Shown here one piece after another: positions 43,325-50,990 of a DNA stretch of 64,000 nt (its first letter is position 1; every line of letters begins with the position of its first letter). Under the pieces are notes generated by a model, which saw only the letters and a program-made list of their open reading frames with translations, was not told the origin of the DNA and did no database searches. The translations under genes and the position numbers were made by a program. The stretch comes from JAGNLV01 sp964612145 (lineage in GTDB: Bacteria > Zixibacteria > MSB-5A5 > GN15 > FEB-12): assembly GCA_964612145.1 (NCBI GenBank), contig CAZTBP010000021.1, positions 1 through 64,000 on the forward strand, read 5' to 3'.

Positions 43325-45121
43325 TCAGAAGCACATCATCGGTTCCGGGCCGCCCTGGAACAGGTAGTTCACCATATAAACAACATCGTTTACATCCATG
43401 CTGCTCGAACAGTCGACATCGCCGGCACCGTCCGGGTAGGGCGGCATGCCGCCCGAGAAGAGATAGCTGACAATATAAGTAAGATCCCCGACAGTGATCC
43501 CGGCGGAGCCGTCGCAGTCCCCACGGGTGACAGCCAGCGTTACTGTACCGGATTCAGGAACAAGGTTCCAGTCCAGCAGCGGCCAACTGGCTTTCGGTTG
43601 GTAGTCAAGATACCCGCTCAGGTCAATTGATGTCACCTCGCCGTAGCTGTTTTGAGAGGGGATGCTGAAAAAGACCTCCAGCACCGGCCCTTCGCCAACC
43701 TCAAGATACGGCGCCGTTCCGTAGTTGGAGCAGACCAGCTGATAGGACTTGCGATTGTGAGCGGCATCGGAGTGGATCTGCTGAACGACCTCAAAGTACT
43801 CGGTTCGGCAACCGACAGTCGACACCGAATCGAGCCTGACGTCAACCGGTCCGTCATAAACAATCGGGATCTGGAGATATCGGACCGGAGCGTTGTTTCT
43901 GAGATAAATCGGAATAGAGGCCGTCGAGTTACAGACCCCGCCGCCGGCGGCCGCCTTGATTGTGTCGGCAAGAACCATCACACAGTTCTTCTTCTCTCGA
44001 GTACGCAGGTCCGGACCTACAGTCGCCTCTATGGTAACGTCAAACGTGCCCGGCTGTGTGTAGGTGTGGCTAGTTTGCTGCCCAATCCCCACTGTACCGT
44101 CACCGAAATCCCAGTTCCAATCCGTGACATCGAGACCGGACGAAGCGCTAAAGTTGACATCGACGGGCGCCCAGCCATGTTGTACGTCGGCTTCGAAAGT
44201 CACGCCGCCGACATAGTCGACATATGTCGCACCGTAGCCGACAGAGGAGCAGCCGTAGGCGATGTACATGTAGCCGTCCATCCCCCATCCGGGTCCCCAG
44301 GAGTTTCGCAGAATCCATGCACCGGACGCACCGACAGTGTCATCCCAGCCAACGAGTACGACCCCGTGGTTGACATTACCGCTCCCGCACAAGTTGAAAT
44401 ACCCACTGTTGTAGGATTGGAAGGCGGCATTGACGTAGACGGAGACAGCGACCGGGCCATATTGCATGATAGCCTGCTTGATTTCTTCGTTTGCGGGAAT
44501 GCCGGAGCCGCTGCCTATGTATCCCCAGCCCTGGATTCGGTGCGGGTGCGGATCGGGACAACTACAGGGAGTGTCGGATGCCGTGTAGGGATAGTCTGAC
44601 TCGAGTACGGCGCCGCTGCTGTCGCACCTGTCGTTAGCGTTTTGGTGATAGGCGTGTGCCCACCAGCCGCCGTCGCAGCCCCAACCGCTTCGGTTGCAGC
44701 TGACCAGCCACTGCTCGGACAAATCAACTGTTTCACCATCTTGGATGAAGATATTGCACTCCAGCGGACCGACTGTGGCAAAAGCCCAGCAACTGCCGCA
44801 GCTACCCTGATTCCGTACCGGGGGAAGACCGCCGGCCTCCTCGCGCCAGTCAAAACGCTCGGGAAGCGTTACTTTGATCGTGAAACTCCTGAAGTTGGCG
44901 TTTTTCTGCCAATCTACAGGTTCAACCAAACCGCATAATTGATCCAGTGAATACTGGGTGGCAGCGTTTTCGCCGACCTCGAACGACCAGTCCTCCGCCT
45001 GAGCCCGGGCCTGGAGAGACTCGATGTCGTCGAAGGAAAGTTGGGCGAAAGTTGGCGGTACGAAAAGGAGCAGAAAAATGAGGGTGAGGTGGGGCAGGTT
45101 GGACCGAAGACTGCGTAACAT
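43325..45121 (-). CDS. Secreted papain-like (C1A) cysteine protease with PKD and dockerin-like domains
   Basis: 598 residues. A signal peptide (about 1-26) and short propeptide precede a papain-fold domain with Gln105, Cys111 (GSCGSCWAF), His252 (VNHGVVLVG) and Asn273 (RNSWGPGWG), a complete catalytic set. A PKD domain follows (about 310-395, with WDFGDGT), then a beta-sandwich resembling a cohesin (about 400-535, with PIYLRNNAPVRYLQIPI), and a dockerin-like pair ending MMCF. Proteases with this module order are exported; the C-terminal module probably anchors or sorts the protein. It is the only C1A enzyme in the window. Confidence 0.93.
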   Translation of the reverse strand: MLRSLRSNLPHLTLIFLLLFVPPTFAQLSFDDIESLQARAQAEDWSFEVGENAATQYSLDQLCGLVEPVDWQKNANFRSFTIKVTLPERFDWREEAGGLPPVRNQGSCGSCWAFATVGPLECNIFIQDGETVDLSEQWLVSCNRSGWGCDGGWWAHAYHQNANDRCDSSGAVLESDYPYTASDTPCSCPDPHPHRIQGWGYIGSGSGIPANEEIKQAIMQYGPVAVSVYVNAAFQSYNSGYFNLCGSGNVNHGVVLVGWDDTVGASGAWILRNSWGPGWGMDGYMYIAYGCSSVGYGATYVDYVGGVTFEADVQHGWAPVDVNFSASSGLDVTDWNWDFGDGTVGIGQQTSHTYTQPGTFDVTIEATVGPDLRTREKKNCVMVLADTIKAAAGGGVCNSTASIPIYLRNNAPVRYLQIPIVYDGPVDVRLDSVSTVGCRTEYFEVVQQIHSDAAHNRKSYQLVCSNYGTAPYLEVGEGPVLEVFFSIPSQNSYGEVTSIDLSGYLDYQPKASWPLLDWNLVPESGTVTLAVTRGDCDGSAGITVGDLTYIVSYLFSGGMPPYPDGAGDVDCSSSMDVNDVVYMVNYLFQGGPEPMMCF

Positions 45122-45425
45122 AATATTGTCCTTTCACTGGCGGCGGGCCGCGAGCCGAACAGGGCACGGGACGCGTGTCTCGCGGATGCGATGGTCGACC
45201 GACGGTACAATGTAGTAACAATCCACCTACAAATATAGGTAATACTGCCGATTTGTCCATTAAAATCGTCTGGTTAAGTTGTTCATCGAAACGAATCGGT
45301 TCGCATGACGTACCAAGGAGAGCCCCTCGACGCCAAAGAAAAGACCTTGTTAGGTGTATGGCGTCGTGCTACATTAAACGTCTTAGAGAATTACTTCGTT
45401 GTGACGATAGCGAAAGGGGAAGCTT
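45122..45425. promoter_or_regulatory. Divergent intergenic region with an imperfect palindrome
   Basis: This gap separates the papain-like gene and the flavin-reductase gene, so it should carry both promoters. A 17-base imperfect palindrome at 45287-45303 (CGAAACGA-A-TCGGTTCG, one mismatched pair) is a possible operator about 120 bases before the flavin reductase start. I see no additional gene or RNA. Confidence 0.3.
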
Positions 45426-45935
45426 ATGGCCGACACTCTCAAGCCGGTTGATGTCTACGCAATTGCTGATAATGCGTTTCGATTGATAGCGGATGACTGG
45501 TTCCTCGTCACCGCCGGATCGATCAGGAACTATAACACCATGACCGCATCGTGGGGCACCGTTGGTGAACTCTGGAACCGAAAAGTGGCAATTTGCTTTA
45601 TTCGACCCACGCGGTACACCTACGAATTCATGGAAAAAAATGACCTCTTCACTTTCAGCTTTTTCGATGAGAAGTACCGTGATGTGCTCAAGCTGTGCGG
45701 CACCAGGTCGGGCCGGGATATCGATAAGATGGCAGGGATTGGGCTGACTCCCAAGCTGTCGGAGAACGGGACTGTATTCTTCGAAGAAGCCCGGCTGGTG
45801 ATGGAATGCAGGAAGATCTATCATCATGATTTTGATCCGGCAAAGTTCCTGTATGAATCGATTGAAAAGGAATATCCGAAAAAGGACTATCACCGCATGT
45901 ATATCGGAGAGATTGTCGGCGTTCTGATGAGATGA
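45426..45935 (+). CDS. Flavin reductase-like FMN-binding protein
   Basis: 169 residues of the flavin-reductase-like split-barrel family. Family segments are WFLVTAGSIRNYNTMTASWG (FMN-binding start), WNRKVAICFIRPTRYTYEF and FTFSFFDEKYRDVLKLCGTRSGRDIDK. Such proteins bind FMN and reduce it or act as electron-transfer flavoproteins. GGGGAAG precedes the ATG. The gene lies 55 bases upstream of the tricorn-like protease on the same strand; a shared transcript is possible but there is no functional connection to propose. Confidence 0.9.
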   Translation: MADTLKPVDVYAIADNAFRLIADDWFLVTAGSIRNYNTMTASWGTVGELWNRKVAICFIRPTRYTYEFMEKNDLFTFSFFDEKYRDVLKLCGTRSGRDIDKMAGIGLTPKLSENGTVFFEEARLVMECRKIYHHDFDPAKFLYESIEKEYPKKDYHRMYIGEIVGVLMR

Positions 45936-45990
45936 TATTGCATGATACACCGGTAGTTGCTGAAAAATATCTGATTGATTTGGAGGATAC

Positions 45991-48900
45991 ATGAAACGAG
46001 TGATCCTGGTACTCCTGTTTTTGGCGGGGATAACGACGTGCGCTCACACTAAAGAGGGGCGGCTGCTGCGCTTTCCGGATGTTCATCTTGACAAGGTAGC
46101 GTTCGTGTACGCGGGCGATATTTATACCGCACCGCGATCCGGCGGTCAGGCCGTTCGTCTGACCAGTCATGAGGGCTTGGAATTGTTCCCAAAGTTCTCG
46201 CCTGACGGTTCCATAATAGCATTCACCGGGCAGTACGACGGCGACTGGGCGGTGTACGTAATGCCGGTTGGCGGGGGACAGCCAAAGCGGCTGACCTGGC
46301 ATCCGGGCATTCAACAAAGCAGCGAACGGTTCGGACCGGAGAACCTCGTGATGGGTTGGAATGCCGAAGGAACCCACGTGCTCTATCGTTCCCGAAAGGG
46401 AGCCACCGATGTATGGGATGGCCGAACCTATCTGGTTTCGCTGGAGGGCGGATTGCCGGAACCGCTTCCGATGAAGCAGGCGGGATTCACGAGTCTGTCG
46501 CCTGACGGCCAGTGGGTGGCGTACTGCCCGATCTTTCGAGATTTCCGAACCTGGAAACGATACAAAGGTGGCATGGCACAGGATGTCTGGGTTTTTGATA
46601 TGCAGGCGCTGACATCGGAGAAAATTACGGATTGGGAGGGCAGCGACAACATGCCGATGTGGTACCTCGACAAAATCTACTTTAACTCCGACCGCACCAG
46701 GCCCTCCGGGCGCCTGAACCTTCATCGGTACGATACGAAATCAAAAGAGACCGTTCCGGTCACGGACTTTGTGGAGTACGATGTGCGCTGGCCCAGTCTT
46801 GGCCCCGATGGAATCGCATTTGAGATGGGTGGGTTTGTGTACGTTATGGATCTGCCGTCGGAAAGGATCCACAAAGTCGAGATTGATCTCATTACTGACA
46901 GGCATACGGTGCGTCCTGAAATCAGGGATGTCGACGATGACATCTCCGAGTATGAGGTCGCCCCAAACGGTAAACGCGTGGTATTTGCAGCCCGGGGTGA
47001 TCTGTTTACGGTCCCGGTGAAGGAGGGCAACACCAGGAAACTTGTGACCCGGTCGAACTCGCGCGAACGTTCCCCGGCATGGTCACCCGACGGCGAGTGG
47101 ATCGCGTATTATACGGATGCCACCGGCGAAGAACGGCTGATGGTCACTGCTCACGACGCGAGTGAAACGCAGGCTCTTACTGCCGAAGCAAAAGGACGCA
47201 GGGGAGACCCGACATGGTCCCCGGACAGTAAAAAGCTGGCCTTCTTTGATATTGGCGGCGCGATCCGATGTCTCGATATTGAAACAGAGGAGTTGATACT
47301 GATTGACTCCGCCGAGTACGGCGGGCTGGGGGGGCCGGCCTGGTCGCCGGACAGCCGCTACCTGGCCTTTGTGAAATCGTTTGAGAATCGTATCCGAGGT
47401 ATCTTTATCTACGACTTTGAAGACGGCTCTGTCAAACCGGTGACCGAAGGTTACACGAACGACTACTGGCCGACATTTTCACCCGACGGCAAGTACCTGT
47501 TCTTTGTTTCGCAGCGTAATTTTAACCCGATTCTCAGTGACTATGAATTTTCCTTTGTCAATCAAGCCATTGAAAATCTCTACCTGATTGTGCTCCAGGA
47601 CGGGGTACCGTCCCCGTTCCTCCCTGGAAGCGATGAAGCCGTGGACGCCGAGAGTGAAGAGGCTGACGAGTCCGATGGCGAAACCGGGGACGACAAAAAC
47701 ATTGCCGTTGAGATTGATTTTGACGGCATTTTCGAGCGTCAGGTAGCCCTGGATCTACCATCGGGCAACTACAGCTACCCTGCAGCAATCGACGGCGCCC
47801 TGTTTTACCTGTCTAATCCAATTTTCGGTCTGCGGGGTAAGGCCGTGCAAGAGGAGCGGGTCCTGCACAAATACGATCTCGAGAAGGAAGAGGACCATCA
47901 ATTTCTGGAGAAAGCCGGAAGCTATCGAGTGACGCCGGACGGCAAACATATTCTTCTCAGCGAGGGTGGCAGCTACTACGTGGTGTCTACCGGCGGCAAG
48001 TCGGCCGATCTCTCCGAGGGACGTATCTCCACCTCCGGACTTGAAACGACAGTCGATTATCGTGCCGAATTTGAACAGATGTTCTATGAAGTCTGGCGCA
48101 ACGAGCGCGACTATTTCTACGATGCGAATCTGCATGGCGTTGACTGGGAAGAAGTACGTGATAAATATGCGGTGATGCTGCCATATGTCGCGCACCGGTT
48201 CGACCTGGTCTACCTGATCGGAGAGATGATCGGTGAACTGGCCTGCTCCCACACCTACGTGGGCGGTGGCGAGTGGCCGAAAGTGAAATCTGCCGACGTG
48301 GGTGTGTTTGGGTGCGATTTTGAAATAGACGCCGAGAACGACCGGATTCGCATATCCCGAATATTACAGGGCGAGAATTTCGACGAATCGCTGCGATCGC
48401 CGCTGATCGAGCCGGGAGTCGATGTGCAGCCGGGAGACTACCTGCTGTCGATTGACGGCCAAAAAGTAACAGCGGCAACCAACCCGTACTCTCTCACGGA
48501 AAATACGGTCGGACGTACGGTGACGTTGCTGGTGAACGATCGGCCGACCGAGAACGGCGCCCGAGAAGTCGAAATTAAGCCACTCAGTTCCGAATCCGGC
48601 CTGCGGTACTACGACTGGGTGGCCAATAATCGAGCCTATGTCGATTCTGTTTCAGGCGGCGACATTGGCTACCTGCACATTCCGGACATGAGTTCATACG
48701 GGCTGTACCGGTTTACCAAGATGTTCTACCACCAGATGCGCAAGCCAGGCCTGATTATCGACGTTCGCTGGAACGGCGGCGGGTTTGTCTCCGGTCTGAT
48801 TCTCGAGCGGCTGCGCCGAGTGGTCGGCGCTATGGGCAAAGGGCGCTACGGCAACAACTGGCGCTCGCCGGCGTCGGCGGTGCACGCCCACATGCTGACG

Positions 48901-49260
48901 TTAACCAATGAGTTCTCGTGCTCCGACGGCGACTACTTCCCGTACTTCTTCCGCCAATACGGCCTTGGGCCGCTCATGGGCAAACGGACCTGGGGCGGAG
49001 TGATCGGGATAAACGGATTTACGCGCCTGGTAGACGGGGGCTACTACACCGTTCCCGGCTACGGTATTTACAGTTTGGAGGGCGAATGGGTAATGGAAAA
49101 TGTTGGGGTGGCTCCGGACATCGAGGTGGAAAACCGGCCGGAGCGACTGGTGCAGGGGTACGACGATCAGCTTGATCAGGCCATTGAGAATATCCTCACG
49201 CGGCTGGAGGAAGATCCTAAAACACTGCCGGAGGTCAACGGTCCCCCGGATGAGCGGTAG
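45991..49260 (+). CDS. Exported tricorn-like S41 protease
   Basis: 1089 residues with GGAGG upstream and a signal peptide (about 1-20). Two beta-propeller regions carry WD40-like PD40 repeats (for example AWSPDGEW and TWSPDSKKLAF; about 35-330 and 340-620). A tricorn C1 helical segment, a PDZ domain (about 770-850) and an S41 core follow. His754 (CSHTYVGGG) and the nucleophile segment NEFSCSDGD (Ser976/Ser978) keep the tricorn signature. An acidic run (AESEEADESDGETGDD, near 555) interrupts the second propeller. Tricorn trims peptides released by other proteases; here it acts outside the cytoplasm, presumably on products of the secreted proteases. Confidence 0.94.
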   Translation: MKRVILVLLFLAGITTCAHTKEGRLLRFPDVHLDKVAFVYAGDIYTAPRSGGQAVRLTSHEGLELFPKFSPDGSIIAFTGQYDGDWAVYVMPVGGGQPKRLTWHPGIQQSSERFGPENLVMGWNAEGTHVLYRSRKGATDVWDGRTYLVSLEGGLPEPLPMKQAGFTSLSPDGQWVAYCPIFRDFRTWKRYKGGMAQDVWVFDMQALTSEKITDWEGSDNMPMWYLDKIYFNSDRTRPSGRLNLHRYDTKSKETVPVTDFVEYDVRWPSLGPDGIAFEMGGFVYVMDLPSERIHKVEIDLITDRHTVRPEIRDVDDDISEYEVAPNGKRVVFAARGDLFTVPVKEGNTRKLVTRSNSRERSPAWSPDGEWIAYYTDATGEERLMVTAHDASETQALTAEAKGRRGDPTWSPDSKKLAFFDIGGAIRCLDIETEELILIDSAEYGGLGGPAWSPDSRYLAFVKSFENRIRGIFIYDFEDGSVKPVTEGYTNDYWPTFSPDGKYLFFVSQRNFNPILSDYEFSFVNQAIENLYLIVLQDGVPSPFLPGSDEAVDAESEEADESDGETGDDKNIAVEIDFDGIFERQVALDLPSGNYSYPAAIDGALFYLSNPIFGLRGKAVQEERVLHKYDLEKEEDHQFLEKAGSYRVTPDGKHILLSEGGSYYVVSTGGKSADLSEGRISTSGLETTVDYRAEFEQMFYEVWRNERDYFYDANLHGVDWEEVRDKYAVMLPYVAHRFDLVYLIGEMIGELACSHTYVGGGEWPKVKSADVGVFGCDFEIDAENDRIRISRILQGENFDESLRSPLIEPGVDVQPGDYLLSIDGQKVTAATNPYSLTENTVGRTVTLLVNDRPTENGAREVEIKPLSSESGLRYYDWVANNRAYVDSVSGGDIGYLHIPDMSSYGLYRFTKMFYHQMRKPGLIIDVRWNGGGFVSGLILERLRRVVGAMGKGRYGNNWRSPASAVHAHMLTLTNEFSCSDGDYFPYFFRQYGLGPLMGKRTWGGVIGINGFTRLVDGGYYTVPGYGIYSLEGEWVMENVGVAPDIEVENRPERLVQGYDDQLDQAIENILTRLEEDPKTLPEVNGPPDER

Positions 49261-49280
49261 GAAGATCCGCAAAGCAACGA

Positions 49281-49312
49281 AAGAAGGCCGATCCGAATGG
49301 ATCGACCTTCTT
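49281..49312. terminator. Terminator after the tricorn-like gene
   Basis: AAGAAGGCCGATCC and GGATCGACCTTCTT form a 14-bp stem with one mismatched pair and a GAAT loop, 20 bases past the stop codon. A CCTT tract follows on the plus strand. Confidence 0.85.
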
Positions 49313-49336
49313 CCTTAAAGCGCCAAGAACGTGGCT

Positions 49337-49447
49337 TCAATGCTTGACCGTCATGGTTCGCGTTTCGGACCAATCGCCGATAGTCAGTGTGTAGAGATAC
49401 TGACCGGGAAGATAGTCTTCGCTCCATAAGCGTATATCCCTGGATCC
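49337..49447 (-). pseudogene. Decayed remnant of a FlgD-like C-terminal sorting domain
   Basis: On the minus strand the frame ending in TGA at 49337 reads like the last 36 residues of a type IX-type tail (DIRLWSEDYLPGQYLYTL, then a GDWSETRTMT strand and the terminal VKH). It has no start: a TAA lies just upstream in frame, and a protein-like stretch continues in another frame to about 49553, as after a frameshift. It directly follows the subtilase gene stop at 49555. This may be the scar of a gene exchange or of a replaced C-terminus. Confidence 0.5.
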
Positions 49448-49554
49448 TGCTTACATAGGGCTTTTCAAATGCTCCGGCAGCCAACTGCTCGGATTGAGGA
49501 TAGCAGTCTCTTACGCTGTGCCCTACAGTTGTGTCCTGGTTTGAGACCGTAACG

Positions 49555-50973
49555 TCAGTCGTAGCACGGGAGAACTATTGTACCGCCCCTGAAGAGGAAG
49601 TCAACGAGGACGGTAATGTCAGAGACGTCTAGTTCGCCGGTACAATCGTTGTCGGCCAAAAGTTCAGACGGGGTCGGCTGCGGTCCCGCGCGAAACAGGA
49701 AATCAATGAGAACGGTCAAGTCGGTCACGTTAATTTCATTATCACCATTGGAATCGCCCCGACTCCAGGCAAGAATCGCATTGAGGGCATCGACTTGTCC
49801 CCATCCGTAATAATCCTGTGGGGGAGAGATAGTACCGGAATTGAGGTCGGTGCGGGCTGATTGCTGCAGCGACTGGACTATTTCGTCGGCCGTGAGTTCG
49901 GGCTGGCGGTGCTTGAGCAGGGTGGCCGCGCCGGTGACAATCGGTGCGGCGAAGGAAGTCCCACTCCAGGTTCCCCATGAATATTCGCCGGGTAATGCGC
50001 TGTAGACATCGACACCCGGTGCAGAGAGGCTTATATGCGGGCCATAGTTGGTCCAGCTGGCCGGTGACTCAGAGGCATCAAGGGCCGAAACGGCAATTAC
50101 TTCGGGAAGCGCGGCCGGATAGGCCGGCGTTGACGTGGAATCGTTGCCGGCGGCGGCGACCATTATGATATCAGCCGACGCAGCATCGGTGACTGCGGAA
50201 GCGATGAGAGCGTCGGAATCGTAGGATCCAAAACTCATGTTTATGGCATCGGCTCCGGCATCGATAGCAGCCCAGACGGCGGAGGCAATGTAGAAGCTGC
50301 TGGAGTAGCCGGACGTGTCGAATACGCGAATAGGCAGAATTGTAGCTTCCGGTGCCGTCAAGCGGATCAGGCCCGAAACGAACGTTCCGTGACCGTACAG
50401 CGTTCCCTGGACTTCCTCGGGCAGATCGTCCCCATCGACAAGGTCGGTTGCGAGGCGGCTTATGCAACTGTCAAACAGGGGGTGGTCGTAAGCAAGGCCG
50501 TTGTCAATCACGGCCACCAGCAGGGAGGAACCGTCGGCGAGCTGTTGTGCGGCAGCCAAGCCGATATTAAACGAGTCGGCCTGCGTGTAGTAGGACTCGG
50601 GGCTCACCCCGCTTAAGTACGGCGGGTGGTTTTGATCAGGGAAGGACTGGCTGATCTGGTACGGCTCCGGGAAACGGACCTGGAAATTCGGGTAGGCCGT
50701 TTCCACGCCCGGGTGGTTCCGAAGGTATGTAAGAGCAACCGATACCGTCAGGCTCTCGGGGAGGTTAATGAGGAAGGTTGAGCGACTAAAGACGCTGTCG
50801 ATAACTTCAGCCTCAATGGGAATGACAATCGAGTCAGCGTCGAAGAACTCGCTGATTCGCATGACAGCCTGATTGCCGATGGTATCGGCCTCAAGGGATT
50901 GGGCCGATCCGACACAGATTACGCAGAGAAGCGCCAGAATAAGGGATCGTATGTGACAGTCGCGTATGTGCAT
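49555..50973 (-). CDS. Secreted subtilisin-like (S8) protease, last gene of the sigma/CHAT operon
   Basis: 472 residues from the ATG at 50973, which AGGAG precedes and which gives a signal peptide ending GSAQS. An ATG at 50994 overlapping the CHAT gene stop (ATGA) is an alternative. A short propeptide precedes the S8 domain with Asp157 (AVIDNG), His195 (GHGTFVSG), oxyanion Asn277 (AAGND) and Ser340 (SGTSFAAP), so it should be active. The chain ends in a two-repeat dockerin-like module (NGDNEINVTDLTVLIDF and a second repeat). It probably shares a transcript with the CHAT gene, which is unusual for an exported protease. Confidence 0.92.
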   Translation of the reverse strand: MHIRDCHIRSLILALLCVICVGSAQSLEADTIGNQAVMRISEFFDADSIVIPIEAEVIDSVFSRSTFLINLPESLTVSVALTYLRNHPGVETAYPNFQVRFPEPYQISQSFPDQNHPPYLSGVSPESYYTQADSFNIGLAAAQQLADGSSLLVAVIDNGLAYDHPLFDSCISRLATDLVDGDDLPEEVQGTLYGHGTFVSGLIRLTAPEATILPIRVFDTSGYSSSFYIASAVWAAIDAGADAINMSFGSYDSDALIASAVTDAASADIIMVAAAGNDSTSTPAYPAALPEVIAVSALDASESPASWTNYGPHISLSAPGVDVYSALPGEYSWGTWSGTSFAAPIVTGAATLLKHRQPELTADEIVQSLQQSARTDLNSGTISPPQDYYGWGQVDALNAILAWSRGDSNGDNEINVTDLTVLIDFLFRAGPQPTPSELLADNDCTGELDVSDITVLVDFLFRGGTIVLPCYD

Positions 50974-50990
50974 ATTTTGCTCGCTCCTTA

